NCBI RefSeq assembly: GCF_009928425.1
Contig: NZ_JAABNS010000001.1
Coordinates: 868,001 to 932,000 of the forward strand
Source of the DNA: Pseudarthrobacter sp. ATCC 49987
GTDB lineage: Bacteria > Actinomycetota > Actinomycetes > Actinomycetales > Micrococcaceae
DNA length: 64,000 nt
Reading direction: 5' to 3'
The notes under the pieces were generated by a model, which ran no database searches, was not told where the DNA came from, and saw only the letters and a program-made list of their open reading frames with translations. The position numbers and the translations under genes were made by a program. Positions within the stretch are counted from its first letter, which is position 1; each line of letters opens with the position of its first letter. Below, in pieces: positions 1-9,069 of the stretch.

Positions 1-674
1 ACCCAGGCGTCGACCTGCCCATTCTTCAGGTTCGCGTAGGCCGTGTTGTAGTCCTCAAAGCGGACGGGCTCGATCTGCAGCGTGTTGGTGACGTAGTCGT
101 CCTGCACGGTGCCCTGGACGACCGCGATGCGGGTGTCCTTGGTCAGGTCCTTGAAACCCTTGATCTTGTCGTCCTTCTTGGCGACAACCGCCATGTAGCC
201 GAAGTCGTAGCCGTTGGTGAATCCCACCGTCTTGCGGCGGGCGTCCGTGGTGGAGATCGAGGAAGAGCCCAGGTCGAACTGCTTGTTCTGGACCTGGGAG
301 AGCAGGGAAGCGAAGCCGGTCGCCTTGAACTCGACCTTGAGGCCAAGCTTTTCCGCGATGGCGCGCAGGAGCTCATTGTCGTAGCCGGTGAACTTGCCCG
401 ACGGGTCGATGAAAATGTTCGGCGGGGCGTCCGAGAGGGTTCCGACGGTGATGGTTCCCTCGCTCAGGAGGCCGAGCTTGGACTTGTCGATCTTGTCCAG
501 GGGGGTGACGTCCTTGGTCGTGTACTTGTCCAGCGACGTCTGGTCGCTGCCGGCCAGGGCATCGGTCGGTGACGCGGACGATTGCGCTGATCCGCCGCCG
601 CAGGCCGCCAGGGAGACGGCAACGGCGATCGCCACAGGAACAGTAGTCAGCCACTTCATGGCTTTGGATTTCAT
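1..674 (-). CDS. ABC transporter substrate-binding lipoprotein, family 3 (partial, C-terminus outside window)
   Basis: This is the N-terminal part of a solute-binding lipoprotein that delivers a small substrate, probably an amino acid, to an ABC importer. Reading leftward from the ATG at 674, a basic start and a hydrophobic stretch end in an LAAC lipobox with the lipidated Cys at about residue 25, followed by a Ser/Ala-rich linker. The mature part carries the family 3 pattern: a beta strand ITVGT, then FTGYDNELLRAIAEKLG, and FDLGSSSIS with TDARRKTVGFT. About 224 residues are visible and the gene runs off the left edge. The partner permease and ATPase are presumably outside the window. Substrate is not determined by what can be seen. 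Confidence 0.9.
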   Translation of the reverse strand, partial: MKSKAMKWLTTVPVAIAVAVSLAACGGGSAQSSASPTDALAGSDQTSLDKYTTKDVTPLDKIDKSKLGLLSEGTITVGTLSDAPPNIFIDPSGKFTGYDNELLRAIAEKLGLKVEFKATGFASLLSQVQNKQFDLGSSSISTTDARRKTVGFTNGYDFGYMAVVAKKDDKIKGFKDLTKDTRIAVVQGTVQDDYVTNTLQIEPVRFEDYNTAYANLKNGQVDAW

Positions 675-1047
675 CACGCAATCACTTTCGTCGGAAGTTA
701 GTGGGTCGCGGGGGGAGGAACATCGTGCCCCGGCTCAGGGCTTGGGCGCCCCAGGGGGCAGGCAAGCCGCAAAATATAATTGTGTCACTTGACCCGGCGG
801 CCGATTCAAATCGAATTAGTGCTCGGTCCGGATTGCTGGCGCCGAATTTGTTTCACGCGCGCAGCGCACAGCCCCGGTATCTGAGCAATGCAGGCCGGGT
901 GCAACGGAACGAATGGCTGGGGCAGGTGTGGCCGCTGGGCAGCCCTTGCGGTGTGAGTTCCGTCGCAATCGCTGGAATTGCGGGTGCCGGAGGGCTAGTT
1001 ATCGGCGTCGCGCTACCTAAGGTTTCGTTTTAAGAAGTCCTGGCGGC
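675..1047. other. intergenic region upstream of the binding-protein gene
   Basis: This 373-base stretch separates the leftward binding-protein gene from the end of the leftward exonuclease gene. It should hold the binding-protein promoter. The only notable feature is an AT-rich patch near 771-815, including a TATATT read on the minus strand at 778-773, but no convincing -35 element lies at the expected distance. No credible gene is seen: the open frames here have no family-like sequence. Confidence 0.4.
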
Positions 1048-1758
1048 CTAGAAGTCGCCGCGGCTGGCGTCCTCGGGCGGCAGCACCGGCCAGTCGCCCT
1101 CAATCACGGCGGCAGGCTTGGTCTTGCGCAGGTAGGTCTGGAAATCCGAGGCCTGGGCGGAGGCCCACTCGATCTGGAGCTGGTGCAGGTGGCTCGCCGG
1201 CATCCGAAGCTTGGGGAACTTCCCTGCCATGGCGTCGAGCATGCGCAGGGTGGCGAGGGCATCGGCTGCCGAGGTGTGGGCGTTGTCCAGGTTGACCCCG
1301 TATTCCTCGCAAAGGGCGGTGAGGGTGCGCTTGCCCTTTCGGTACCGGTCCACCTGCTTGTTCATGATGTACGGATCCAGCACGGGGAAACGGCTCAGTT
1401 GCGGTACGCCGTAGCGGGCCGATTCGGCGGCGAGCACTGTGAAGTCGTAGCTGGCGTTGAAGGCGATGACCGGGACCCCGGTGTCGAAGAGCTCCTGGAG
1501 CACTGCGGCGACCTCCCGCGTCACTTCCGCGGCAGGGCGGCCCTCGCTGCGGGCCCGCTCAGTGGTGACGCCATGGATGTCGCTGGCCTCGGTGGGGATC
1601 TCGACCCCCGGATCGGCGAGCCATTCGTGCTCCTTGATAACTCCGCCGTCCGAGTCCACCACGGTGATGGACGCCGTGACAATCCGCGCGGCGCGTGAGT
1701 TCCGCCCGGTGGTTTCAAGGTCGAAGGCTGCGCGGGGGAGGGTGTTCCAGGTGCTCAT
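1048..1758 (-). CDS. DEDDh-family 3'-5' exonuclease (DnaQ / DNA polymerase III epsilon-like)
   Basis: This 236-residue protein has the three motifs of DnaQ-type exonucleases. Exo I is DLE (Asp13, Glu15) in FDLETTG, Exo II is FNASYD with Asp105, and Exo IIIe is HTSAAD with His161 and Asp166, so it is the DEDDh type. It is a single-domain protein without BRCT or GIY-YIG partners, so it is more likely a stand-alone exonuclease in repair or RNA/DNA turnover than the replicative proofreading subunit. It is divergent from the alkyltransferase-like gene, with 62 bases between the two starts. A TAGCGT hexamer lies exactly six bases before the ATG, suggesting a leaderless transcript. Confidence 0.88.
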   Translation of the reverse strand: MSTWNTLPRAAFDLETTGRNSRAARIVTASITVVDSDGGVIKEHEWLADPGVEIPTEASDIHGVTTERARSEGRPAAEVTREVAAVLQELFDTGVPVIAFNASYDFTVLAAESARYGVPQLSRFPVLDPYIMNKQVDRYRKGKRTLTALCEEYGVNLDNAHTSAADALATLRMLDAMAGKFPKLRMPASHLHQLQIEWASAQASDFQTYLRKTKPAAVIEGDWPVLPPEDASRGDF

Positions 1759-1764
1759 GCTTCA

Positions 1765-1770
1765 ACGCTA
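1765..1770 (-). promoter_or_regulatory. putative -10 hexamer for leaderless exonuclease transcript
   Basis: TAGCGT on the minus strand ends six bases before the ATG at 1758, and there is no ribosome-binding site. This places the expected transcription start at or next to the start codon. No good -35 is visible. Confidence 0.4.
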
Positions 1771-1808
1771 CCTGCTGCCGCCGACAGAACTGCGCCACCC
1801 CCGGCCGC

Positions 1809-1814
1809 TAGGCT
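1809..1814 (+). promoter_or_regulatory. putative -10 hexamer for leaderless alkyltransferase-like transcript
   Basis: TAGGCT is separated from the ATG at 1821 by the six bases TGTGTC, with no Shine-Dalgarno sequence. The same geometry recurs at eight other genes in the window. Confidence 0.45.
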
Positions 1815-1820
1815 TGTGTC

Positions 1821-2237
1821 ATGAGGATGGAGTACGTGGAGGCGGTGCTGGACGTGGTGGCACTGATCCCGGCCGGCTCCGCAGTGGCCTACGGCGACAT
1901 CGCCGAGCTCCTCGGTTCCGGCGGCGCCCGGCAGATCGGTTCCGTCATGAGCCACCACGGCAGCGCGGTGCCCTGGTGGCGGGTCCTGAAGGCCAGCGGT
2001 GACGCACCTCCGGGACATGAACGTGAGGCCCTCACCCGGTACCTCCTGGAAGGCACTCCGTTGCTGGGAAATTACGCCGGGTACCTTCACAGCGGCGGGG
2101 GGCGCTGGCGCGTGGACCTGACGGCGGCCCGCTGGGCACCGAGCGACGGTGAGTTCGACCGGATCGACGCGGTGGCAGAGCGGCTGGAACGCACCTTGCG
2201 CAAACTGTCGGTCCCTGATGATGAAATGACTGTGTGA
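1821..2237 (+). CDS. alkyltransferase-like protein (MGMT-family, no acceptor cysteine)
   Basis: The 138-residue protein is the DNA-binding half of an O6-alkylguanine-DNA alkyltransferase. The active-site PCHR motif of true MGMTs reads PWWR at residues 51-54, so the alkyl-accepting Cys is replaced by Trp52. That substitution defines alkyltransferase-like (ATL) proteins, which bind and flag O6-alkylguanine for nucleotide excision repair rather than reverse it. The Arg finger region GARQIG (Arg37) is kept. Its stop overlaps the start of the AdnA-like gene by four bases (GTGA), so it is probably translated with that helicase-nuclease. An in-frame ATG at 1827 is an alternative start. Confidence 0.88.
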   Translation: MRMEYVEAVLDVVALIPAGSAVAYGDIAELLGSGGARQIGSVMSHHGSAVPWWRVLKASGDAPPGHEREALTRYLLEGTPLLGNYAGYLHSGGGRWRVDLTAARWAPSDGEFDRIDAVAERLERTLRKLSVPDDEMTV

Positions 2238-5200
2238 GCCTCCCCAGCAAGAACCCCGAGTCCCGCCAGCCCACATCAACACTTCGCCTGCTCCCGCCCC
2301 GGACGCTGCACAACGCGGTCCCCGTGCTGACGGCGGACCAGCTCGCCGCCGTCGACGTCCCGCACGGTTCCGGTCCGGTCCTTATCCCCGGAGCCCCGGG
2401 GACCGGCAAGTCGACCGTGCTCGTCGAAGCCGCCGTCCGGCGCGCGCAGCGGGACGGACTCGATCCGGAACGGATGCTCATCCTCGCCCCCGGACGGCTC
2501 GCCGCCGATTCGCTCCGGGACCGCTTCACCGCGCGGCTGGACCGCAGTTTGAGTACGACGCCGGCCCGCACCTGGGCGTCGTACGCCTTCGACCTGATCC
2601 GGCGTGCCAAGGCGGAGGGGATCCTGCCGCTGCCGCGCCCGCCGAAACTGCTGTCCGGCCCGGAACAGGACCTCATCATCAAGGAACTGCTCGAAGGCCA
2701 CTCGCAGCCCGGACTCGAGCTGCCCTGGCCGGAGGACCTGGGCGCTGCCCTGCAGACCCGCGGCTTCCGGCAGGAAGTCCGCCAGCTCTTTGACCGGATC
2801 ATCGAATCCGGGCGGACCGCCGGGGACCTTGTGGTCCTCGCCCGGCGCTGCCACCGCCCGGACTGGGTTGCCGCGGCCGCACTGTATGCGGAGTACCGCG
2901 ACGTGCTGGACCTGCGCATGCCGGAATCCTTCGACCCGGCCGGCATCATCACCGCAGCCCGGCAGATTTTCCAGGACGAGCCGGATTTCCTTGCCGCCGA
3001 ACGCGACAGGCTCCAGCTGATCCTCGTGGACGACATGCAGGAAGCCAATCCGGCCGTATTCGAACTGCTCGCGGACATCGCGGCGGGCAAGGAGGCGTTT
3101 ATCACCTCATCGCCGGACACCGTGGTGCAGGGCTTCCGCGGCGCCCGCCCGGACCTCGTGGCCGAGCTTCCCCGGTTGCTGGCCCCCGCCGGAGGCACCG
3201 TCCTGGAGCGGCCGCTCCGGACCGCGCACCGCCATGCCCCCGCTCTCGCGGACGCCTGGCTCTCCGTCGCCGGACGGATCTCCAGCCGCGCCGGCGGGCA
3301 GGCCGCGCGCCGCCTCGAACAGCCCCAGCCCCACCCCCACGCTCAGGATCCGGCCCGGACTCCTGCCCCGGAATCGTCCGACGGAGCCGTCGAAGCGCAC
3401 CTTCTGCCCTCGCCGGTGCACGAGCTGCGCTACGTGGCGCAGCGGATCCTCGAAGCCCAGCTCAATGACGGCCGCGAACTCGGTGACATCGCCGTGATCG
3501 TGCGCAACGGCGGCCAGCTGAGCCAGCTGCAGCGCTACCTCGCCGGCCAGGGCATTCCGGTCCGGATCCCGGTGGCTGAATCCGCGGTCCGGGACGAGGT
3601 CGCCGTCCGGCCCCTGCTGGATGCCTATGCGGTGGCCCTGGATCCGGCTGCGCTGGGCCCCGAGGCAGCGGTGGCACTGCTGACCTCGCGGATCGGCGGA
3701 TCCACCGCGATCGAGCTGCGGCGCCTGCGCCAGTCCCTGCGCCGGGAGGAGCTCCTGGGCGGCGGGGGCCGCACCAGCGACGTGCTCCTCGTGGAGGCCC
3801 TGCTGGAACCGGGCGGGCTGGCGACCCTCGGCATCGAAGGACAGTCCGCACGCCGGATTGCCCGGATGATCCGGGCCGGCCGGGACGCAGCCCAGGCGCC
3901 CGGCGGCAACGCCGAAACGGTGCTGTGGGCGCTCTGGAACTCCACCGGCCTGGCCTCGCGCTGGACCGACGCGGCGCTGGCCGGGGGATCGGCCGGGGCC
4001 CGGGCGGACCGGGACCTCGATGCCATGATGGCCCTCTTCCACACCGCCGAGCGCTTCGTGGACCAGCTGCCCGGTTCGGGGCCCGAGCAGTTCCTCGAGT
4101 ACCTGCTCAGCCAGGAACTCCCGATGGACACCCTCGCCGCACGGGCCCAGCTGGAGGACGCCGTCGAACTCATGACGCCGGCCAGCGCAGCCGGCCGCGA
4201 ATGGCCCGTGGTCATCGTCCCCGGCCTGCAGGAAGGCGTGTGGCCCAACACGAGGCTCCGCGGCGAACTGCTCGGCAGCACGCTGTTCGCGGACGCCGTC
4301 GAACACGGCGTGGAATATGCCCTGCAGCTGGATCCCCTGAGCAGGCTGCGCGAGATCCGCTATGACGAGCTCCGCAGCTTCTCCACCGCGGTGTCCCGGG
4401 CGAAAGAGATGCTGATCTGCACCGCCGTGTCCTCCGAGGACGAACAGCCGTCGTCGTTCCTGGATTACGTGGCGCCGCTGGGCCCGGACCAGGACCGGCG
4501 CGGCTTCACACCGGTGGAGCGCCCGCTCACCCTGCGCGCGCTCGTCGCCGAACTGCGCCAGTACGCCCAGCTCGACGCCGGAATCCCCGAAGCGATGGAA
4601 GCCAGCGCCGTCCTTGGCGCACTGGCTGCGGCGGAGCCCCGCGTGCCCGGCGCGCACCCCGCGAGCTGGTGGGGCCTTGCCCCGCTGTCCACGGACGAAC
4701 CCGTCGTTCCGCCGGGCGGCACCGTTTATGTCTCGCCGTCGAAGGTGGAGACCGTGCAGAAATCGCCGCTGGACTGGTTCGTCCAGGCCGCCGGCGGGGA
4801 GGCCGCCACCGACTTTGCGCGCAGCCTGGGCACCCTCGTCCATGCCATCGCGCAGGACCTGCCCGATGCCTCCGGCAGCGAATACGTGGCGGAACTTGTC
4901 CGGCGCTGGCCCGCGCTCGGAATGAAGGACAACTGGGAGGGCAAGCTCGACTTCCAGCGCGCCGAAACCATGGTCCGCAAGCTCGCCCAGTACGTGCTGG
5001 TGATGCGCAGCGAAGGCCGGTCCCTGGCCGGCGTGGAGGTGGACTTCGAAGTCAAACTCCCGGACGTTGTGGCACCCGCCGGAGGCGCTGGCGAACCCTG
5101 GCCGGCCCGGCCGGCCGTGCTGCGCGGCCAGGTCGACCGGCTCGAGATCGACGCCGAGGGCCGGCTGGTCGTTGTGGACCTCAAGACCGGCAAGCGGCAG

Positions 5201-5545
5201 CCCGGCAAAGCCGACCTCGAGCGGCATCCGCAACTGGGCGCCTACCAGGCGGCAGTCCTGGCCGGAGGCTTCGCCGGTCCCGACGACGGCCCGCCGCCGC
5301 TGCCGGGCGGGGCCGTCCTGGCCCAGCTCGGCACCACCACCAAGAGCCCGGGCATCCAGGCCCAGCCGCCGCTGGATCCCGCCGGGAACTGGGCACTGGA
5401 CATGGTCGGCGATGCCGCCCTGGTCATGTCCGGAAACACCTTTGAGGCCCGGCACGATCCTTCAAAGGGCGGCCACGGCGGCCACGGCTGCCGCCTTCCC
5501 GAAGTCTGCCCGCTGTGCCTGCGGGGAAAGCAGGTTACCGAATGA
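2234..5545 (+). CDS. adnA: AdnA-like ATP-dependent helicase-nuclease subunit
   Basis: This 1103-residue protein combines a UvrD/Rep-type superfamily 1 helicase with a C-terminal RecB-family nuclease, and with the next gene matches the actinobacterial AdnA-AdnB double-strand-break resection complex. Walker A GAPGTGKS is at residues 53-60. Motif II reads VDDMQE near residue 265, with Asp where active helicases have Glu, consistent with AdnA being the weaker motor. The nuclease motifs are GQVDRLE near 966, VVVDLKTGK near 982 and QLGAYQ near 1000. Three cysteines (1086, 1092, 1095) close the protein. The GTG start overlaps the upstream stop by four bases, and its stop overlaps the AdnB-like ATG (ATGA at 5542). 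The A/B assignment rests on gene order and motif strength. Confidence 0.88.
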   Translation: MSLPSKNPESRQPTSTLRLLPPRTLHNAVPVLTADQLAAVDVPHGSGPVLIPGAPGTGKSTVLVEAAVRRAQRDGLDPERMLILAPGRLAADSLRDRFTARLDRSLSTTPARTWASYAFDLIRRAKAEGILPLPRPPKLLSGPEQDLIIKELLEGHSQPGLELPWPEDLGAALQTRGFRQEVRQLFDRIIESGRTAGDLVVLARRCHRPDWVAAAALYAEYRDVLDLRMPESFDPAGIITAARQIFQDEPDFLAAERDRLQLILVDDMQEANPAVFELLADIAAGKEAFITSSPDTVVQGFRGARPDLVAELPRLLAPAGGTVLERPLRTAHRHAPALADAWLSVAGRISSRAGGQAARRLEQPQPHPHAQDPARTPAPESSDGAVEAHLLPSPVHELRYVAQRILEAQLNDGRELGDIAVIVRNGGQLSQLQRYLAGQGIPVRIPVAESAVRDEVAVRPLLDAYAVALDPAALGPEAAVALLTSRIGGSTAIELRRLRQSLRREELLGGGGRTSDVLLVEALLEPGGLATLGIEGQSARRIARMIRAGRDAAQAPGGNAETVLWALWNSTGLASRWTDAALAGGSAGARADRDLDAMMALFHTAERFVDQLPGSGPEQFLEYLLSQELPMDTLAARAQLEDAVELMTPASAAGREWPVVIVPGLQEGVWPNTRLRGELLGSTLFADAVEHGVEYALQLDPLSRLREIRYDELRSFSTAVSRAKEMLICTAVSSEDEQPSSFLDYVAPLGPDQDRRGFTPVERPLTLRALVAELRQYAQLDAGIPEAMEASAVLGALAAAEPRVPGAHPASWWGLAPLSTDEPVVPPGGTVYVSPSKVETVQKSPLDWFVQAAGGEAATDFARSLGTLVHAIAQDLPDASGSEYVAELVRRWPALGMKDNWEGKLDFQRAETMVRKLAQYVLVMRSEGRSLAGVEVDFEVKLPDVVAPAGGAGEPWPARPAVLRGQVDRLEIDAEGRLVVVDLKTGKRQPGKADLERHPQLGAYQAAVLAGGFAGPDDGPPPLPGGAVLAQLGTTTKSPGIQAQPPLDPAGNWALDMVGDAALVMSGNTFEARHDPSKGGHGGHGCRLPEVCPLCLRGKQVTE

Positions 5546-8500
5546 GCACCGAAACAACCCATCCCGTCGTCCTTCCCGCCGCGCGGTTTACCCCCGAGGA
5601 GCTCTCCGCCATGCTCGGGGAGAAGAACAGCCCCACCGCCGAACAGTCGCACATCATTTCCTCGCCACTGTCACCCCGGCTCGTCATTGCCGGTGCCGGC
5701 TCGGGCAAGACCGCCACCATGGCCGACCGCGTGGTCTGGCTGGTCGCCAACGGCTGGGTCCGGCCGGAGGAAGTCCTCGGTGTGACCTTCACCCGCAAGG
5801 CCGCCGGGGAGCTGGCCACCCGCATCCGCGCCAAGCTGTCCGCGCTGCAGCGCATCGCCGCGGCCGACACCCAGAACCAGGTGTTCCCCGCCGGGCTGCT
5901 CAGCGCCGACGCGCTCGAACCCAAGGTCTCCACCTACCACTCCTACGCCAGCGGCATCGTGTCCGACTACGGTCTCCGGCTCGGCGTCGAACGCGACGTC
6001 GTGCTGCTCGGCGGCGCCCAGTCCTTCCAGCTCGCCAGCGAGGTCGTGGAAGCCTTCGACGGCGACTACGAACACTTCCGGTCCGCCAAATCCACCCTGG
6101 TCAAGGCCGTAATCCAGCTCGCCGGCGAGTGCGCTGAGCATCTCCAGGACCCGGCCGGGGTCCGCCGCTGGCTGCTGGACCGGGTGGCCGAGTTCGAGGC
6201 GCTGCCCTACCTGGCCACCGCCAAAAAGAATCCCAGCCAGGCCGTGGGCGAACTCAGCGGCCTGCTGCGCACACGGGCCAGCGTCGCCGAGATGGTGGGA
6301 CGCTACACGGACGCCAAGCGCGCCCGCGGTGCCCTCGACTTCGGCGATCTCGTGGCCCTCGCCGCCCGCGTCGCCAACGAGATCCCGGTCGCCGCGGAAA
6401 CCGAACGCCAGCGCTACAAAGTGGTGCTGCTCGATGAATTCCAGGACACGTCACATGCCCAGCTGGTCCTCTTCTCCCGGCTGTTCGGCGACGGCCACGC
6501 GGTCACGGCGGTAGGGGATCCCAACCAGTCCATCTATGGCTTCCGCGGCGCCTCCGCCGGCCAGCTTTTCCACTTCGTCCGCGAATTTCCGGTGCGGCTC
6601 GGGACCGGCGACGTCGCTCCCGACGCCGACGCCGACGCCGAGAGCACTGCGCGCTTCGCCGTCGCGCCGACGTCGTACCTCACCACAGCGTGGCGCAACG
6701 GCCGGAACATCCTCTCTGCCGCCAACGTCATTTCGGCGCCGCTCAGCAAGGCCGCGGCGCACACCGGCCCGGCCGGTGAGCGGGACACTGCCGGCGGCGT
6801 CGAGGTTCCGCCGCTGCAGCCCAGCCCGGCCGCGGTCCAGGGCCGCGTGGTGATGGGCCGCTTTGGCACCGATGAGGACGAGGCCGCGGCGATCGCAGGC
6901 GACGTGTTGAAGTTCCGGGTGACCGACTTTTCCGGGTCGCCAGCGGAGCCTGAGCCGCCCGCCATGGCGGTGCTGTGCCGACGGCGTGCCCAGATGGAAT
7001 GTATCCGCCGCGAATTCGAGGTGCGCGGAATCCCGTATGAGATTGTCGGCCTCGGCGGTCTGCTGGACACCCCCGAGATCGTCGACCTGGTTGCGACCCT
7101 CCGGGTGCTGGCCGATCCGGGCCGGTCCGATTCGCTGATGCGCCTGCTGGCCGGGGCGCGCTGGCGGATCGGGCCCGCGGACCTGATGGCGCTGCGGGAT
7201 TGGTCCAGCTTCCTCGCCCGGCGCCGCGGCCGCCCCGGCAGCACAGACGACGACGCCGCTGACGCCGGAGATGACGACGTGCCCGCGGCGGTGATCGAGG
7301 GCGACCTCACGGACGCCGCCAGCCTCGTCGAAGCCCTCGACTGGCTGCCGCGCGAGGGCTGGACTTCCGCGCACGGCCGCCAGCTCAGCGCTGAAGCCCT
7401 GGAGCGGCTCCACCGGCTCTCGGCGGAACTCCGGCAACTGCGCGGCTATATGGGCGATGACCTCACCACCCTGCTCGGCGAGGTGGAGCGGGCGATGCTC
7501 CTGGATATCGAAGTCGCGGCCCGGCCCGGGATCAGCATTCATCAGGCCCGCCGCAACCTGGATGCCTTCCAGGACGCTGCTGCCGGGTTCCTGCACACTT
7601 CCCAGCGGGTCGACGTGCTCGCTTTCCTGGCTTGGCTGGAGGCCGCGGCCGCCGAGGAGAACGGCCTGGATGCGGCTGCGCCGGAAGTGAACCATGAAGC
7701 AGTCCAGCTCCTGACCGTGCATGCCTCCAAGGGCCTGGAATGGGATGTGGTGTTCGTGCCCGGGCTCAACGCCGGGGCTTTCCCGAGCAGCCGGGATTCG
7801 CGCTGGAGCAGCGGCAGCGCCGCACTGCCCTGGCCGCTGCGCGGGGACCGCGCGGACCTGCCGCAATGGGACCTCGAACACCCGGACCAAAAAGGGTGGC
7901 TCGACGCCGAGAAGGAGTTCAAGTCCGCCGTGCAGGTCCACGGCGAGGCGGAGGAGCGGAGGCTCGCGTATGTGGCCTACACCCGGGCCAAACACGTGCT
8001 CTGGGTTTCCAGCGCCGCCTGGGTGGGCTCGCGCGCCGGGCTCGCGGACATGTCGCCCTTCCTGGCCGGACTCGAGGTGCTGGTTGCCGACGGCGCTGCC
8101 GGGATCCACCCGCTGTCCGTCAGCGAGGAATCACTGCCGGAGGAGAGCCCGCTGACCTCGGAATTGGAGGTCGCGGGGTGGCCGTATGATCCCCTGGAAG
8201 GGCCGGTCGATCCCCGCACGGGAGCGCGGCTGCGGCTGGTGCCCGGCCGGCGGGCGGCCATGCAGTCTGCCGCGGAACGGGTGTTGCAGTCCCTGGACAC
8301 GGACGTGGTGCTGGAGGCCGCAGGGCCGGCCGCCGCCGATGCCGCAACTGGTGCCGGCGCGGCCGGGCCGGCAAGGCGCATGCCTTTGCGCGGCCCGGCC
8401 GGCGGTTGGGCGAACGAGGCAGCAACCTTGCTGGAACGCCGCTCGCGCCGGACCACGGTGCAGGATGTGCACCTGCCGGGCCATATTTCCGCGTCCACGC

Positions 8501-9069
8501 TGGTGGATCTCGAGGATGACGCCGGCTCCGTCGTCGCCCGGCTGCGGCGTCCGGTCCCGCGGGAACCGGGGATGTCCGCCCGCAAGGGCACCGCCTTCCA
8601 TGCCTGGGTGGAGGAGTACTTCGGTGCCGCCGGCATGCTGGACCTGGGGGAGGCGGCAGGCTCGGACGACCACATCGACGCGGCCTACGGTCTGGACAGC
8701 ATGGTGGAAACGTTCCGCCAGTCCGAGTGGGCCAACCGCGCCCCGGCCCACGTTGAAGTTCCGGTGGAGACGCGGATCGGTGACGTCGTGGTCCGCGGCC
8801 GGATCGACGCCGTCTTCCGTGATGCCGACGGCGGCTGGGACCTGGTGGACTGGAAGACCGGCCGCCGGCCGTCCGCTGCCCAGCTGAAGACCAAAGCCGT
8901 CCAGCTGGCTGTGTACCGGCTGGCCTGGGCCCGGCTCAAGGACGTCCCGCTGGACCAGGTCCGGGCGGCGTTTTACTACGTGGCTGACAACCAGGTGGTG
9001 CGGCCGCACGATCTGGGCTCAGCGGAACGGCTCGAACAGATCGTCGCCGCGGCCCTGGGGACCGGCTAG
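5542..9069 (+). CDS. adnB: AdnB-like ATP-dependent helicase-nuclease subunit
   Basis: This second subunit of the helicase-nuclease pair is 1175 residues from the ATG at 5542, chosen because it overlaps the upstream stop as ATGA; an upstream in-frame start at 5515 would add nine residues. Walker A AGAGSGKT is near residues 51-58, motif Ia is VTFTRKAAGE, motif II is a canonical DEFQD near 297, and motif VI is VAYTRAKHVLW near 812. These complete motifs suggest that this is the main translocation motor. The C-terminal RecB-type nuclease has GRIDAVF near 1088, VDWKTGR near 1103 and QLAVYRLAW near 1122. Its expected role is end processing for homologous recombination in the cytoplasm. Its stop shares the CTAG tetramer with the convergent phosphotransferase gene. 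Confidence 0.9.
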   Translation: MSTETTHPVVLPAARFTPEELSAMLGEKNSPTAEQSHIISSPLSPRLVIAGAGSGKTATMADRVVWLVANGWVRPEEVLGVTFTRKAAGELATRIRAKLSALQRIAAADTQNQVFPAGLLSADALEPKVSTYHSYASGIVSDYGLRLGVERDVVLLGGAQSFQLASEVVEAFDGDYEHFRSAKSTLVKAVIQLAGECAEHLQDPAGVRRWLLDRVAEFEALPYLATAKKNPSQAVGELSGLLRTRASVAEMVGRYTDAKRARGALDFGDLVALAARVANEIPVAAETERQRYKVVLLDEFQDTSHAQLVLFSRLFGDGHAVTAVGDPNQSIYGFRGASAGQLFHFVREFPVRLGTGDVAPDADADAESTARFAVAPTSYLTTAWRNGRNILSAANVISAPLSKAAAHTGPAGERDTAGGVEVPPLQPSPAAVQGRVVMGRFGTDEDEAAAIAGDVLKFRVTDFSGSPAEPEPPAMAVLCRRRAQMECIRREFEVRGIPYEIVGLGGLLDTPEIVDLVATLRVLADPGRSDSLMRLLAGARWRIGPADLMALRDWSSFLARRRGRPGSTDDDAADAGDDDVPAAVIEGDLTDAASLVEALDWLPREGWTSAHGRQLSAEALERLHRLSAELRQLRGYMGDDLTTLLGEVERAMLLDIEVAARPGISIHQARRNLDAFQDAAAGFLHTSQRVDVLAFLAWLEAAAAEENGLDAAAPEVNHEAVQLLTVHASKGLEWDVVFVPGLNAGAFPSSRDSRWSSGSAALPWPLRGDRADLPQWDLEHPDQKGWLDAEKEFKSAVQVHGEAEERRLAYVAYTRAKHVLWVSSAAWVGSRAGLADMSPFLAGLEVLVADGAAGIHPLSVSEESLPEESPLTSELEVAGWPYDPLEGPVDPRTGARLRLVPGRRAAMQSAAERVLQSLDTDVVLEAAGPAAADAATGAGAAGPARRMPLRGPAGGWANEAATLLERRSRRTTVQDVHLPGHISASTLVDLEDDAGSVVARLRRPVPREPGMSARKGTAFHAWVEEYFGAAGMLDLGEAAGSDDHIDAAYGLDSMVETFRQSEWANRAPAHVEVPVETRIGDVVVRGRIDAVFRDADGGWDLVDWKTGRRPSAAQLKTKAVQLAVYRLAWARLKDVPLDQVRAAFYYVADNQVVRPHDLGSAERLEQIVAAALGTG

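Noticed and set aside
388..792. A plus-strand 134-codon frame near the left edge
   Set aside because: It lies opposite the binding-lipoprotein gene, which has a lipobox and family 3 motifs and starts at 674.
3107..5455. A 782-codon open frame on the minus strand opposite the AdnA-like gene
   Set aside because: It mirrors a gene with clear helicase and nuclease motifs. High GC at third codon positions produces long antisense frames; its composition (Gly, Arg, His, Ala) has no family resemblance.
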